A stretch of 64,000 nucleotides of DNA from Sediminispirochaeta smaragdinae DSM 11293 (lineage in GTDB: Bacteria; Spirochaetota; Spirochaetia; DSM-16054; Sediminispirochaetaceae). Both the position numbers and the translations under genes were made by a program. Within the stretch, counting starts at the first letter, position 1. Each line of letters opens with the position of its first letter. The notes beneath the pieces were generated by a model. The model was not told the origin of the DNA. It saw only the letters and a list, made by a program, of their open reading frames with translations, and did no database searches. The stretch is taken from positions 992,001 to 1,056,000 of the forward strand of contig NC_014364.1 in assembly GCF_000143985.1 (NCBI RefSeq), given 5' to 3'. Below, in pieces: positions 1-8,982 of this stretch.

Positions 1-122
1 TTCCCCCTTTTTGTTTAGCGGTATAGTACAATGATCGAAATAGCACCGTCAAGAGTTGAGATTTTTCCTCTCTCCGCAGCTACTTTTCCAAATATTCAAA
101 AATCGATACAATACCGCACATT

Positions 123-854
123 ATGATAGCTACTATTGTGAATTGTATCACAGTTTTCTTCGGTTCACTGATAGGGATCACCGTTCACGCTAAAATTCGG
201 GATGATATTCGGGATGTTGTCTATATCGGCGCCGGATGTATAAGCCTCGTAATCGGACTTCAGATGGCGTTTGAGTCCGCCCGGGTTCTTTACCTGGTTT
301 TCAGCCTTTTCCTCGGTGGTATTCTCGGGACGATCTGGAACATCGAGGGCTGGATCATGCGTTTCGGAACGTTTCTTGAATCCCTGGTAAAACGTGGAAG
401 GCAAGAGACGGCGGAAAACAAGAACTTCGCTCTTGGCTTTCTTAACGCCTCTGTTCTTTTCTGTGTCGGTGCGATGACCATCGTGGGAGCGATGAAGGCT
501 GGGGCCGAGGGGGATTACGACCTCATTCTTATGAAATCGATCATGGACGGTTTTATGGCTATCATGTTCTCTGCGGCCCTTGGGATAGGCGTGATGTTTT
601 CCATTATCACCATTCTTGTCTACCAGGGAGGCTTAACCCTTCTCGCCGGCTGGATCGGGCCGATGATTGGGCAACTCGGCCTGAGTGAGATCTCCGGTGT
701 CGGAGGTGTTCTCGTTATGATGATCGGTATTAATCTCCTTGGGCTCAGGGAGATAAAAACGGCAAATTTCCTTCCCTCCTTGCTGATCGTCCTTGCCTTT
801 ACCGGCGCGGAGCCCTATTGGCTCCCCGCCGCAAAGTCCTTCTTCGGTTTCTAA
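123..854 (+). CDS. DUF554 family integral membrane protein
   Basis: A 243-residue, very hydrophobic protein with about six to seven predicted membrane segments and glycine-rich loops. It matches the DUF554 (YdfK-like) family in length and in its N-terminal pattern, a short hydrophobic stretch followed by a Gly-Ser-Leu-Ile-Gly segment. Family members are inner-membrane proteins of unknown transport or signalling role. It stands alone, converging on the glycogen phosphorylase gene 23 bp downstream. No clear Shine-Dalgarno precedes the ATG, so the start is moderately certain. The function cannot be taken further from sequence. Confidence 0.8.
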   Translation: MIATIVNCITVFFGSLIGITVHAKIRDDIRDVVYIGAGCISLVIGLQMAFESARVLYLVFSLFLGGILGTIWNIEGWIMRFGTFLESLVKRGRQETAENKNFALGFLNASVLFCVGAMTIVGAMKAGAEGDYDLILMKSIMDGFMAIMFSAALGIGVMFSIITILVYQGGLTLLAGWIGPMIGQLGLSEISGVGGVLVMMIGINLLGLREIKTANFLPSLLIVLAFTGAEPYWLPAAKSFFGF

Positions 855-877
855 GGCTTCCACCGGTGCCCCGTCGG

Positions 878-3448
878 CTATCCGTGGCGCCGCTCTTTTT
901 TCGTTCGTCGTTCCTGAATGGCTCGGGCGTCTTCGATAATCTCCCGTGCCGATCCGTCTTCACCCACCGGTCTTGGCCCGATATCCCACACGTCCGATGC
1001 GTATTGGGCGATTGCTCTGTCACTTGAAAATTTCCCTGCCGAAGCGATATTGAGGACTGCCTTTTTGCACCACGCCTCGGGTTCGTTCCTGTAGAGCTGT
1101 TCGGCCCGGCGCTGGGCGTCGGCATAGCTGCGCAGATCGGCAAGGTGGAGGTATCGGTCTCTTCCTCCAAGCAGCATATCTCGAATGGGGTCGAAAATGC
1201 CGGGCTCGGCAAAATTGAAATGGCCTGAAAAGAGCAGTTCTACCGCCCTTCTGATCTCTTCGTCTTCCGTTATATACGGTGACGGGTCGTAGTGAGGGAT
1301 CAAGGCCTCTGCCTCATCGGCTTTTAAGCCGAAAAGGAAAAGATTTTCGGCTCCCGCCTCCTCCGCAATTTCGATGTTTGCTCCATCGAGGGTTCCCATG
1401 GTAAGGGCACCGTTACACATAAACTTCATATTCCCCGTGCCCGAGGCTTCTGTTCCCGCCGTGGATATCTGTTCGGAGACATCTGTAGCAGGAATGATCT
1501 TCTCGGCCAGGCTTACACGGTAGTTGGGAACAAAGTGAAGGGCGAGCTTTCCCTTCATCGCCGTATCGCTATTGACGACCTGGGCGATGTTATTGATAAG
1601 TTTGATAATGAGCTTTGCCATGGCATAACCCGGAGCCGCCTTGCCGGCGATAAGAAAACTCCTCGGCTGAAAATCATCCTTCTTTCCGTCCCTGATCCTG
1701 TTGTAGAGCATGACGATGTGAAGGGCATTGAGAAGCTGCCGCTTATATTCGTGGATCCGCTTAACCTGTACATCGAAAAGGGTGGCGATTTCCAGCCGTA
1801 TCCCCTGCTCCCGCTGCAGTTGAAGTGCCAGGGCCTCTTTTGCCTGTTTCTTAACCTTTCGGAACTCATCGAGAAAGCCGGGATCGTCGGCAAAGGGCTT
1901 CAGCTCGGTAAGCCTGGAAAAATCGGTAATCCATCCTTCTCCGATGGCTCCGGTGATAAGTTCTGCCAGCGGTGGATTTGCCTGAAGAAGCCAGCGCCGC
2001 TGGGTTATGCCGTTTGTCTTGTTGTTGAACCGCTGAGGAAAAATTTGTGCCATCTCCGGTACCAGCCTGCTTTTCAGCAGTTCTGTGTGGAGGGCCGCAA
2101 CTCCGTTCGTCGAGTGGGTTCCGACGATGCTGAGATTCGCCATTCTGATTTGCTTCGGATCACTCTCTTCAACCAGGCTTACCTTTGCGATCTTTGCCAT
2201 ATCACCGGGGAAAACGGTAATCGCTTTCTGAAGAAAGCGGTGGTTGATTTCGTAGATGATCTGAAGGTGTCGCGGTAAAAGCGATTCGAGCATGGGAACC
2301 GGCCACTTTTCCAGCGCTTCGGGCATCAGGGTGTGATTGGTGTAGCCGGTGGAACGGACCGTCACATCCCATGCTTCGTCCCACGCAAGGTGTTCTTCAT
2401 CCATGAGGATACGCATACACTCAGGGATGGTGAGGGATGGATGGGTGTCGTTCAGCTGAATCGCCGCATTCTCGTGGAAACGATCCCAACTTTTTCCCGT
2501 TGCGCGGAAGCGCCTGAAGATATCCCGAAGGGAAGATGAAACGAAGAAGTATTGCTGGCGCAGCCGAAGTTCTTTTCCGAGATAAAGCTTGTCGTTGGGG
2601 TAGAGCACCTTGGTGAGGTTTTCTGCCATCACCTTTGCGCTGACCGCCTCTACATAATCACCGGCATTGAAGTCGTCGAAATCGAACTCCTCCGCAGCCC
2701 TGGCACTCCAGAGCCTGAGGGTGTTGACCGTATCGCCGCCATAGCCGACGATGGGCATGTCATAGGCGATGCCGACCACCGGCTGGGTATCCACCCAGCG
2801 GTAGATGCGTATCCCCTTTTCTCTGGCAGATTCGACCCTGCCGCCGAAATGGACCGGAAAGCTGATATCCGGCCGTTCGATTTCCCATGGATTGCCCCAG
2901 CGGAGCCAGTCGTCGGGCTGTTCCACCTGCATACCGTTCTCTATTTTTTGTCGGAAGATGCCGTAATCGTACCTGAGACCGTACCCTACAGCGGGGATTT
3001 TCATGGTGGCTAAAGAATCCATGAAGCAGGCGGCAAGACGCCCGAGCCCTCCGTTGCCGAGCCCCGCGTCCACTTCCTGATCGGCGAGCTCTTCATAGCG
3101 ATATCCCAGTTCCTCCATTGCCTCACGTACTTCCGGTTCGATACCGAGGTTTATGACGTTGTTGGTCATCGCCCTGCCGATCAAAAATTCGAGAGAGAGA
3201 TAGTAGACGCGCTTTACATCGCTTTGGCGATGGAGCTGTCGTGTCTTGATCCAGCGATGGAGAATCCTGTCCCTAATGGCATAGGCGAGGGCCATGAATC
3301 GATCGTGGTCGGTGGCACTGTATCGATCGTCGCCGAGGGTGTATCTAAGGTGTTCGGCAAAACCCCAGATAATCGATTCTACATCGAAGCCGTTGCGGCT
3401 CGCTCCCTCGTCCTTTCGATTTTCGTCGCTTTTCTTTTTTTCCGTCAT
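878..3448 (-). CDS. glgP: glycogen/starch phosphorylase
   Basis: An 856-residue GT35 alpha-glucan phosphorylase that releases glucose-1-phosphate from glycogen with inorganic phosphate. The whole family length is present. The N-terminal half has the family stretch around Tyr-Tyr-Leu-Ser-Leu-Glu-Phe and Gly-Leu-Gly-Asn-Gly-Gly-Leu-Gly-Arg-Leu. The PLP site Gly-Thr-Gly-Asn-Met-Lys-Phe places the PLP lysine near residue 675. An AGGAGG sequence sits 6-7 bases before the ATG. It lies 26 bp downstream of a GAF/AAA+ regulator on the same strand, so the two are probably co-transcribed. The enzyme should mobilise stored glycogen in the cytoplasm. Confidence 0.96.
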   Translation of the reverse strand: MTEKKKSDENRKDEGASRNGFDVESIIWGFAEHLRYTLGDDRYSATDHDRFMALAYAIRDRILHRWIKTRQLHRQSDVKRVYYLSLEFLIGRAMTNNVINLGIEPEVREAMEELGYRYEELADQEVDAGLGNGGLGRLAACFMDSLATMKIPAVGYGLRYDYGIFRQKIENGMQVEQPDDWLRWGNPWEIERPDISFPVHFGGRVESAREKGIRIYRWVDTQPVVGIAYDMPIVGYGGDTVNTLRLWSARAAEEFDFDDFNAGDYVEAVSAKVMAENLTKVLYPNDKLYLGKELRLRQQYFFVSSSLRDIFRRFRATGKSWDRFHENAAIQLNDTHPSLTIPECMRILMDEEHLAWDEAWDVTVRSTGYTNHTLMPEALEKWPVPMLESLLPRHLQIIYEINHRFLQKAITVFPGDMAKIAKVSLVEESDPKQIRMANLSIVGTHSTNGVAALHTELLKSRLVPEMAQIFPQRFNNKTNGITQRRWLLQANPPLAELITGAIGEGWITDFSRLTELKPFADDPGFLDEFRKVKKQAKEALALQLQREQGIRLEIATLFDVQVKRIHEYKRQLLNALHIVMLYNRIRDGKKDDFQPRSFLIAGKAAPGYAMAKLIIKLINNIAQVVNSDTAMKGKLALHFVPNYRVSLAEKIIPATDVSEQISTAGTEASGTGNMKFMCNGALTMGTLDGANIEIAEEAGAENLFLFGLKADEAEALIPHYDPSPYITEDEEIRRAVELLFSGHFNFAEPGIFDPIRDMLLGGRDRYLHLADLRSYADAQRRAEQLYRNEPEAWCKKAVLNIASAGKFSSDRAIAQYASDVWDIGPRPVGEDGSAREIIEDARAIQERRTKKERRHG

Positions 3449-3474
3449 AGCTGCCTCCTGTGCGGATTCTAAAG

Positions 3475-5022
3475 CTATCTTGGTTTGAAACGACTTGTAT
3501 CTATTTCATATTTGTGAATACGCAATCCCATGATCCGTTCGGTAATGCCGAGGTTTCGTGCAGCCTGGGCGGCATTGCCCTGGGATGATTTCAAGGCCTC
3601 CTGAAGAAGCTCTTTTTCGAACTTCTCCACTTCATCCTGAAGTGTCCCCTTAAAGCGGGTATCGCTCGACTCCGCAGACTGAAGGGTCGGGGGAAGGTGG
3701 TGGCCGTGGATGACCCCGTCGGTGGAAAGGAGGACCGCACGTTCTATCACATTTTCCAGTTCACGAACGTTTCCCGGCCAGTGGTAGATCGAAAGGAGCT
3801 CGATGGCGGGGGTAGATATTCGTTTGATCCGCTTCCCCTGTTTGTGGCCGTACTTTTCCGCAAAAAAATCCGCAAGCTGGAGGATGTCGCTTTTTCGTTT
3901 TCTAAGGGGTGGAACATGGATGGGGAAGACGGCAAGCCGGTAGTAGAGGTCCTCACGAAAACGGTTTTCGGCGATAAACTCTTCGAGATTACGGTTTGTA
4001 GCGGCGACGATTCTGACGTCGACCTTGACCGTCTGGACACCTCCGACCCGTTCGAACTCCCGCTCCTGCAGGACCCGCAGCAGCTTTACCTGGGTTGCCG
4101 GTGAAAGGTCTCCGATTTCATCGAGAAAGATGGTTCCGCCGTCTGCCAGTTCAAAACGACCCTTTCTGCTTTGGTGTGCTCCGGTGAAGGCCCCCTTTTC
4201 GTGGCCAAAGAGTTCACTCTCGATGACCCCTTCGGGAAGGGCCGCGCAGTTTACCTTGATGAAAGGACCCTTTTGCCTCGGACTTGCATAGTGAATGGCA
4301 TGGGCGATCAGCTCTTTTCCCGTACCGCTTTCTCCCCGTATGAGAACCGTTGTATCGCTTGGAGCAACCTGGCTGATGAGGGCATACACCTCTTTCATCG
4401 CTGCGCTGCTTCCTATGATGTTTCTGGGCCGGTAACGCTCTTCCAACTCTTTTTTGAGGCGATTGTTCTCCTCTTCCAGGCGCTGCTTTTCTTCCTCGAT
4501 CTGTCTTCTCAACCTGACGGCCTGGGCTATCATGGATGCGATGATGGTCAGTATCCGAAAGTCCTCATCGGAAGACATTTCATCGCCGCCGACGCGCATG
4601 GCGCTGATGGTTCCCATGATGTCCCTGTTGTGGGTGACCGGAACCGAGATAAAGGAAACCTTTCCTCCGGGAATGGAGGTTCCCGTCTTGTTGAGGAAAC
4701 GCTTATCCTTTTTTATATCGGGGATCACAATGGCCTCGCCAGAGGCGACAACTTGCCCGGTGATTCCCTCGCCCGGTTTATAGACCCCCTTCTTCTGGGC
4801 CTCCCGGCTGAGTTCCGTTGCCGATTCGATGGTGATCAGACCGGTATGGCGGTTCATCAAGGTAACCATACCGTTCCGAAGCTGAACATGCTCGCGCAAA
4901 AGTTCCAGTACCGGTTGGATGGCGTCCTCTATTTCGAGACTTCGATCCAAAGTCTGGCTGACTTCGAACAAAAGTTCCAGTTCTGCTATTTTTCGCCTGT
5001 AATGTTCTGAACTCTCTTCCAT
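3475..5022 (-). CDS. sigma-54-dependent transcriptional activator, NifA-like (GAF-AAA+-Fis)
   Basis: A 515-residue bacterial enhancer-binding protein. An N-terminal GAF domain spans about residues 15-170. A coiled-coil linker rich in Glu/Arg/Leu (about 170-200) leads to the AAA+ sigma-54 interaction domain (about 203-435), with Walker A Gly-Glu-Ser-Gly-Thr-Gly-Lys and the Gly-Ala-Phe-Thr-Gly-Ala loop that contacts sigma-54. A Fis-type helix-turn-helix lies at the C-terminus. The domain order matches the NifA/FhlA group. With no receiver domain, it probably senses a small molecule through GAF. Its position just before glgP suggests that glycogen breakdown, or the gene itself, is among its targets, but I saw no clear -24/-12 promoter close by. 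Confidence 0.88.
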   Translation of the reverse strand: MEESSEHYRRKIAELELLFEVSQTLDRSLEIEDAIQPVLELLREHVQLRNGMVTLMNRHTGLITIESATELSREAQKKGVYKPGEGITGQVVASGEAIVIPDIKKDKRFLNKTGTSIPGGKVSFISVPVTHNRDIMGTISAMRVGGDEMSSDEDFRILTIIASMIAQAVRLRRQIEEEKQRLEEENNRLKKELEERYRPRNIIGSSAAMKEVYALISQVAPSDTTVLIRGESGTGKELIAHAIHYASPRQKGPFIKVNCAALPEGVIESELFGHEKGAFTGAHQSRKGRFELADGGTIFLDEIGDLSPATQVKLLRVLQEREFERVGGVQTVKVDVRIVAATNRNLEEFIAENRFREDLYYRLAVFPIHVPPLRKRKSDILQLADFFAEKYGHKQGKRIKRISTPAIELLSIYHWPGNVRELENVIERAVLLSTDGVIHGHHLPPTLQSAESSDTRFKGTLQDEVEKFEKELLQEALKSSQGNAAQAARNLGITERIMGLRIHKYEIDTSRFKPR

Positions 5023-5342
5023 AGGTGATTGTATCGTAGACGGTCGACAGACGCTCTGTAAGCAGTACGCCGATATCTCTCCTGCCCCCGCGTTTTATGT
5101 AGATTTCTAAGCAAGGCGGCATGTTATGCACATCTATTGATTGAAACAGTGCCTTCCGCTTATAAGATGTTAGTATAATGAACTTATAAAAACTATGGAA
5201 GCTCTCCTGCTGAGGGGCTTCCGGAATACCTGCGGTAAGAGTCGGAGGATATAGATGGCGCTTGAAAGTTTTAGGGCACCTTTTCCCTCCTCCTCTTGAC
5301 AAAATCATCGTGCTTCTGATAGCTTAACTGCGCGTCAAGCAA
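5023..5342. other. Intergenic region between the NifA-like regulator and tRNA-Thr
   Basis: 320 bp without a gene. The right end carries the promoter of the tRNA-Thr/rpmG run. Around 5172-5179 there is a TATAAT-like box on the plus strand overlapping a TATACT on the minus strand, either of which could start transcription, but neither has a convincing -35 partner. No -24/-12 element was recognised. Nothing else is supported. Confidence 0.5.
5296..5325 (+). promoter_or_regulatory. Promoter for tRNA-Thr/rpmG run
   Basis: A perfect -35 box TTGACA (5296-5301) is followed after 18 bases by TAGCTT (5320-5325), a weak -10. The tRNA begins 18 bases later. The spacing and perfect -35 fit a sigma-70 promoter for the whole tRNA-Thr, rpmG, tRNA-Trp, secE, nusG series. 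Confidence 0.6.
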
Positions 5343-5415
5343 GCCCTTGTAGCTCAGTCGGTAGAGCACCACCATGGTAAGGTGGGGGTCATCGGTTCAA
5401 GTCCGATCGAGGGCT
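5343..5415 (+). tRNA. tRNA-Thr (GGT)
   Basis: A complete 73-base cloverleaf. The acceptor GCCCTTG pairs with CGAGGGC, the D-arm is GCTC/GAGC, the anticodon stem CCACC/GGTGG encloses the loop ATGGTAA (anticodon GGT, reading ACC/ACU), and the T-arm is ATCGG/CCGAT with loop TTCAAGT. The 3' CCA is not encoded. A run of seven T follows one base after the mature end. Confidence 0.97.
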
Positions 5416-5513
5416 CTTTTTTTATCCCTTCGTATGCGTTGACACAGTTGTTCGGTTCAGAGTATTCTCATGAGAACCGTTTATCCCTGCGGGGAAGTAA
5501 GGAGTTTACGGGT

Positions 5514-5690
5514 ATGGCAAGCAAGAAGAAAGGTGCAGTGGAGAAGATTGCGCTGAAATGCGAAGAGTGCGGTCGCAGGAACTATACTACCCAGAAAAAC
5601 CGAAGGAATACCCAGGGAAAGCTTGAGTTCCGGAAGTATTGTAAGTTCGACCGCAAGCACACACTGCATAAGGAAACGAAGATCAAATAG
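5514..5690 (+). CDS. rpmG: 50S ribosomal protein L33
   Basis: A 58-residue basic protein of the L33 family, a component of the large subunit near the E site. The start is the ATG at 5514, chosen because an AAGGAG lies about nine bases upstream and because the residues that follow begin the family domain; longer in-frame readings would run back into the tRNA. The first Cys-x-x-Cys (C16, C19) is kept but the second pair is reduced to a single Cys (C43), so zinc binding is doubtful. It lies between two tRNA genes, only nine bases before tRNA-Trp. Confidence 0.95.
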   Translation: MASKKKGAVEKIALKCEECGRRNYTTQKNRRNTQGKLEFRKYCKFDRKHTLHKETKIK

Positions 5691-5699
5691 GACCCACAC

Positions 5700-5773
5700 A
5701 GGCCAGTAGCTCCAACGGCTAGAGCGCCGGTCTCCAAAACCGGATGTTGTAGGTTCGAATCCTACCTGGCCTG
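5700..5773 (+). tRNA. tRNA-Trp (CCA)
   Basis: A 74-base cloverleaf with acceptor AGGCCAG/CTGGCCT, anticodon stem CCGGT/ACCGG and loop CTCCAAA (anticodon CCA), and T-arm GTAGG/CCTAC with loop TTCGAAT. The discriminator is G, and the terminal CCA is not encoded. It starts nine bases after the rpmG stop and is followed by an eight-T run and then secE, so it is almost certainly cut from a shared transcript. The tRNA-Trp/secE/nusG order is common in bacteria. Confidence 0.97.
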
Positions 5774-5804
5774 TCTTTTTTTAATTGTTGCGAGGAGCGT
5801 AAGG

Positions 5805-5984
5805 ATGAAAAAGATCCTTCAATTTTTCAAGAATAGTTACGCAGAGTTGCGGCGGGTCGTTTGGCCTAGTCGGGAAGAGGTTATCTCTTCGACAAAGGTT
5901 GTGATCGTGTCGACAGTTCTTTTTGCTCTGGTCCTTGGGATTGTTGATTTTCTGCTTCTCAAGGGTATCGATCTTATTTTTTAA
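5805..5984 (+). CDS. secE: Preprotein translocase subunit SecE
   Basis: A 59-residue single-span protein translating from ATG 5805 (GAGGAG and AAGG just upstream) to TAA at 5982. The conserved cytoplasmic segment Tyr-Ala-Glu-Leu-Arg-Arg-Val-Val-Trp-Pro (residues 12-21) is followed by one membrane helix (about 32-55). This is the minimal SecE form found outside the enterics. It stabilises SecY in the translocon. It is followed by a hairpin and nusG, the usual order. Confidence 0.95.
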   Translation: MKKILQFFKNSYAELRRVVWPSREEVISSTKVVIVSTVLFALVLGIVDFLLLKGIDLIF

Positions 5985-6001
5985 GAGCGGGCATCGGCGC
6001 G

Positions 6002-6046
6002 ACAGAAGCCCAGCGCAGGAAACTTTTCTGCGGGTGGGCTTTCTGT
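6002..6046 (+). promoter_or_regulatory. Strong hairpin between secE and nusG
   Basis: The two arms (about 6002-6018 and 6028-6046) can pair over some 15 positions with small bulges around a nine-base loop. No U-run follows, so it is not a classical terminator. It may be a processing site, a stabiliser or a weak attenuator ahead of nusG. Confidence 0.45.
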
Positions 6047-6063
6047 GTTGAAAGAGGATTTGT

Positions 6064-6618
6064 ATGGCGAAAGGGTGGTATGTTCTTCATACCTATTCAG
6101 GGTATGAGAACAAGATCGAACGGTTTCTCCGAAAGATGATGGGGGACGGTGATTTCGGAGATGCGCTTACCGATGTCAAGGTCCCTTCCGAAGAAGTAGT
6201 TGAAGTGAAGGATGGGAAGAAAAAGGTTACAAACCGAAAATTTCTTCCCGGCTACATACTGCTTGAGATGGATCTGCCCGATCGCGGGTGGAAGGCCGTT
6301 TGTTCACAGATCAAGAAAATTCAAGGTGTTACCGGATTCGTGGGAGCGCCGGTGGGTGCGAAGCCGCAGCCAATCTCTTCCGATGAGGCAAAGGCGATTC
6401 TTCAAAAGAGTGGAGAGATTAAAGCCGATCGTACGGTTCGTCCCCGGCAGAGCTTTAGCGTCGGTGAAGTGGTTCGTATTGTTGACGGTCCCTTTGATAC
6501 CTTTACCGGAAATATCGAAGAGGTTAACCTTGAAAAGGGCAAATTGCGGGTGATGGTCGGTATTTTCGGCCGCTCAACCCCTGTTGAAGTTGATTTTCTT
6601 CAGGTTGAAAAAATCTGA
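6064..6618 (+). CDS. nusG: Transcription termination/antitermination factor NusG
   Basis: 184 residues. The N-terminal NGN domain opens with the Trp-Tyr-Val-Leu-His-Thr-Tyr-Ser-Gly-Tyr-Glu motif. A C-terminal KOW domain (about 128-184) contains Gly-Glu-Val-Val-Arg-Ile-Val-Asp-Gly-Pro-Phe. NusG binds the RNA polymerase clamp, suppresses pausing, and couples to Rho or to S10 on the ribosome. It lies in the standard secE-nusG-rplK order. Confidence 0.97.
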   Translation: MAKGWYVLHTYSGYENKIERFLRKMMGDGDFGDALTDVKVPSEEVVEVKDGKKKVTNRKFLPGYILLEMDLPDRGWKAVCSQIKKIQGVTGFVGAPVGAKPQPISSDEAKAILQKSGEIKADRTVRPRQSFSVGEVVRIVDGPFDTFTGNIEEVNLEKGKLRVMVGIFGRSTPVEVDFLQVEKI

Positions 6619-6697
6619 GGTGATATCTCCTCGTTGAGGAGGGTGATGGGAGTTCTCTTGAAAAAAGGGAACGTCAATACCACACAGGAGCATATGT

Positions 6698-7129
6698 ATG
6701 GCAAAGAAAAAGGTAACCACAGTCATTAAGCTGCAGGTTCCTGCCGGCAAGGCTACACCGGCGCCTCCCGTGGGTCCCGCTTTGGGTCCTCATGGTGTAA
6801 GCGCCCCCCAGTTTTGCCAGCAGTTTAACGACCGGACCAAGGAATTCGAGGCCGGTCTTACCATTCCGGTGGAGATTTCCGTTTATCAGGATCGAAGCTT
6901 CACCTTTATTACCAAAACGCCGCCGGCGGCCGTCCTTATCAAAAAGGCATGCGGTATTACCAGCGGTTCTGCCGAACCTCATAAGGTGAAGGTCGCCAAG
7001 ATCACCAGAGAGCAGCTGCAGCAGATAGCAGAGACGAAGATGCAGGATTTGAGTGCCAACGACATTGAAGCGGCAGTCAAAATCATTGCGGGAACGGCAC
7101 GAAGTATGGGTGTAGAGGTGGCGAACTGA
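6698..7129 (+). CDS. rplK: 50S ribosomal protein L11
   Basis: 143 residues, full family length. The N-terminal proline-rich stretch [10 protein letters not shown], which forms the thiostrepton/EF-G contact region, is intact. CAGGAG precedes the ATG by seven bases. The stop codon overlaps the ATG of rplA by one base, so the two are translationally coupled, as in the classical L11 operon. Confidence 0.97.
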   Translation: MAKKKVTTVIKLQVPAGKATPAPPVGPALGPHGVSAPQFCQQFNDRTKEFEAGLTIPVEISVYQDRSFTFITKTPPAAVLIKKACGITSGSAEPHKVKVAKITREQLQQIAETKMQDLSANDIEAAVKIIAGTARSMGVEVAN

Positions 7130-7812
7130 TGAAGCGTGGAAAGAAGTATGTTCAGTCACGAGGACAGTTCGATCGTCAGCAGCTTTTTTCTCTTGAGGAA
7201 GGTGTTGCAACGGTGAAGAAACTTGCGTATGCAAAGTTCGACGAAACCGTTGAGTTGTCGATTAATCTTAATATCAAGAAGAGCCAGTCGGTGCGTGATA
7301 CCGTGGTTCTTCCCCACCAGTTTACGGCCGAGAAAAAGGTACTTGTTTTTGCCAAAGGCGACAAAGCCCAGGAAGCGGAAGAAGCAGGCGCCACCTATGT
7401 CGGCGATACCGACCTTGTCGAAAAGATCAAGGGGGGCTGGCTCGATTTTGATGTTGCCGTTGCAACTCCCGATATGATGAAGGATGTTGGGCGGCTCGGA
7501 CCTATTCTCGGACGTCGGGGCTTGATGCCTAACCCGAAAACTCAGACGGTTACCTTTGACATTAAGGGTGCTCTTGCCGAGTTGAAAAAGGGGCGTGTGG
7601 AATTCCGTTCCGACAAAACCGGAGTTATTCACCTTGCGGTCGGTAAGGTTTCCATGGAGCCTTCCAAGGTTACCGAGAATATCAACATCATTATGAATGA
7701 AGTCGAGAAGAAGCGTCCCAGTGATGTTAAGGGTGATTTTGTCAAGACGGTTACCGTTTCCTCTACCATGGGACCTGGTGTGAAGATCGATTTCCGCGAG
7801 GCGGGGGTGTAA
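7129..7812 (+). CDS. rplA: 50S ribosomal protein L1
   Basis: 227 residues forming the L1 stalk protein that binds 23S rRNA and moves deacylated tRNA. Family motifs include [10 protein letters not shown] and Ser-Ser-Thr-Met-Gly-Pro-Gly. It starts on the last base of rplK and ends one base before rplJ. L1 usually represses its own operon by binding the mRNA; I did not identify that site here. Confidence 0.97.
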   Translation: MKRGKKYVQSRGQFDRQQLFSLEEGVATVKKLAYAKFDETVELSINLNIKKSQSVRDTVVLPHQFTAEKKVLVFAKGDKAQEAEEAGATYVGDTDLVEKIKGGWLDFDVAVATPDMMKDVGRLGPILGRRGLMPNPKTQTVTFDIKGALAELKKGRVEFRSDKTGVIHLAVGKVSMEPSKVTENINIIMNEVEKKRPSDVKGDFVKTVTVSSTMGPGVKIDFREAGV

Positions 7813-7813
7813 G

Positions 7814-8350
7814 ATGGCTGAATACCAGACAAAGATTCAGGACTACAAGGTCGAAGCGGTAGATTCTCTGAAGAGTGAGTTTGAAGGGGTACAGGATTAT
7901 ATCTTTACCAACTATCGGGGGCTTACCGTTGCTCAAATTACCGAGCTTCGGGATAAGCTGCGAAAAGAAAACGCTCTTTTTAAGGTTGTTAAGAACCGTT
8001 TTGCGAAGATTGCCCTTCGTGATATGGAGCAGCCTGCCGTTGATGAGCATCTGACCGGTCCTACCGCGGTTGCCCTTGCAAAGGGTGAGTCCGGTCCTGT
8101 GGCCAAGATCCTTTTTGAAATTGCCAAGGATCTTCCGCTTGAAGTGAAGGGCGGTATCATTAATGGGAATGTTTTTGATGCGGAGCAGGTCGAGGCCTTC
8201 AGTAAACTGCCGACGCGGCATGAACTGATTGCAATGTTGATGGGGACCATGAGGGCTCCGGTGCAGCATGTCGTATATGTTCTGAACGCAGTTCCCACAA
8301 AATTGGTCAGAACGCTTCAGGCGGTTGCCGACAAGAAGCAGGCCGGTTGA
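7814..8350 (+). CDS. rplJ: 50S ribosomal protein L10
   Basis: 178 residues, the base of the L7/L12 stalk. The N-terminal half carries the family pattern Tyr-Arg-Gly-Leu-Thr-Val plus the Lys-Val-Val-Lys-Asn stretch, and the C-terminal helix that docks L12 dimers is present. It starts one base after rplA stops, so it depends on the upstream gene for translation. Confidence 0.96.
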   Translation: MAEYQTKIQDYKVEAVDSLKSEFEGVQDYIFTNYRGLTVAQITELRDKLRKENALFKVVKNRFAKIALRDMEQPAVDEHLTGPTAVALAKGESGPVAKILFEIAKDLPLEVKGGIINGNVFDAEQVEAFSKLPTRHELIAMLMGTMRAPVQHVVYVLNAVPTKLVRTLQAVADKKQAG

Positions 8351-8462
8351 ATGTAGAAACCTTTCGTCGTCGTTGACGGCGAGTTCATATTAATTGTTCG
8401 ACGTTAGTCTTCGAAAGAAGCCATGCTATCGTCGGGCTTAAAAGATTGAAGGAGAAGATAAT

Positions 8463-8852
8463 ATGGCTGATGTGAAGAAAGAGGATATCCTCGAAGCAAT
8501 TGCGAACATGAGTGTTCTTGAGGTGAGCGAGCTCATCACCATGATGGAAGAGAAGTTCGGTGTTACCGCTGCAGCACCCGTTGCTGTTGCCGCTGCCGGT
8601 GCTGCTCCTGCCGCCGCCGCTGCCGAAGAGGAAGAGAAAACCGAATTCGACGTTATACTTAAGAGTGTTGCCGACGGAAAGAAGATTCCCGTCATTAAGG
8701 AAGTTCGAGCAATTACCGGTCTTGGCCTGAAAGAGGCTAAGGATATCGTTGAAGCCGGTGATAAGGCGATTAAGGAAGGGGTTTCCAAGGAGGATGCTGC
8801 TTCCATGAAGGAGAAGCTTGAGGCTGCTGGCGCCGTTGTTGAGGTGAAATAA
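8463..8852 (+). CDS. rplL: 50S ribosomal protein L7/L12
   Basis: 129 residues. An N-terminal dimerisation helix, an Ala-rich hinge (about residues 36-56) and the globular C-terminal domain with Lys-Val-Ile-Lys-Glu-Val-Arg and Gly-Leu-Gly-Leu-Lys-Glu-Ala-Lys are all present. The protein recruits translation factors. A purine-rich SD (GAAGGAGAAG) precedes the ATG. A 112 bp gap separates it from rplJ. Confidence 0.97.
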   Translation: MADVKKEDILEAIANMSVLEVSELITMMEEKFGVTAAAPVAVAAAGAAPAAAAAEEEEKTEFDVILKSVADGKKIPVIKEVRAITGLGLKEAKDIVEAGDKAIKEGVSKEDAASMKEKLEAAGAVVEVK

Positions 8853-8899
8853 GTCTTTGGCGATCACGTCGTCTCGAATATTGATTTTGTTACCCATTT

Positions 8900-8937
8900 G
8901 CCACCGGAGAGACAGGTTTCTCCGGTGGCGATTTGTG
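8900..8937 (+). terminator. Attenuator-like hairpin between rplL and rpoB
   Basis: A perfect 11 bp stem (8900-8910 with 8919-8929) with an eight-base loop is followed by a T-rich but interrupted tract. It resembles the partial terminator that lowers rpoBC expression relative to ribosomal proteins in other bacteria. Confidence 0.6.
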
Positions 8938-8982
8938 TCTTTTGAATGAATAGGATACTATCCAACTGTCCAGGGGGGAAGA

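Noticed and set aside
1535-2278. 247-codon plus-strand frame within glgP
   Set aside because: Shadow of the glycogen phosphorylase gene, with no supporting signals.
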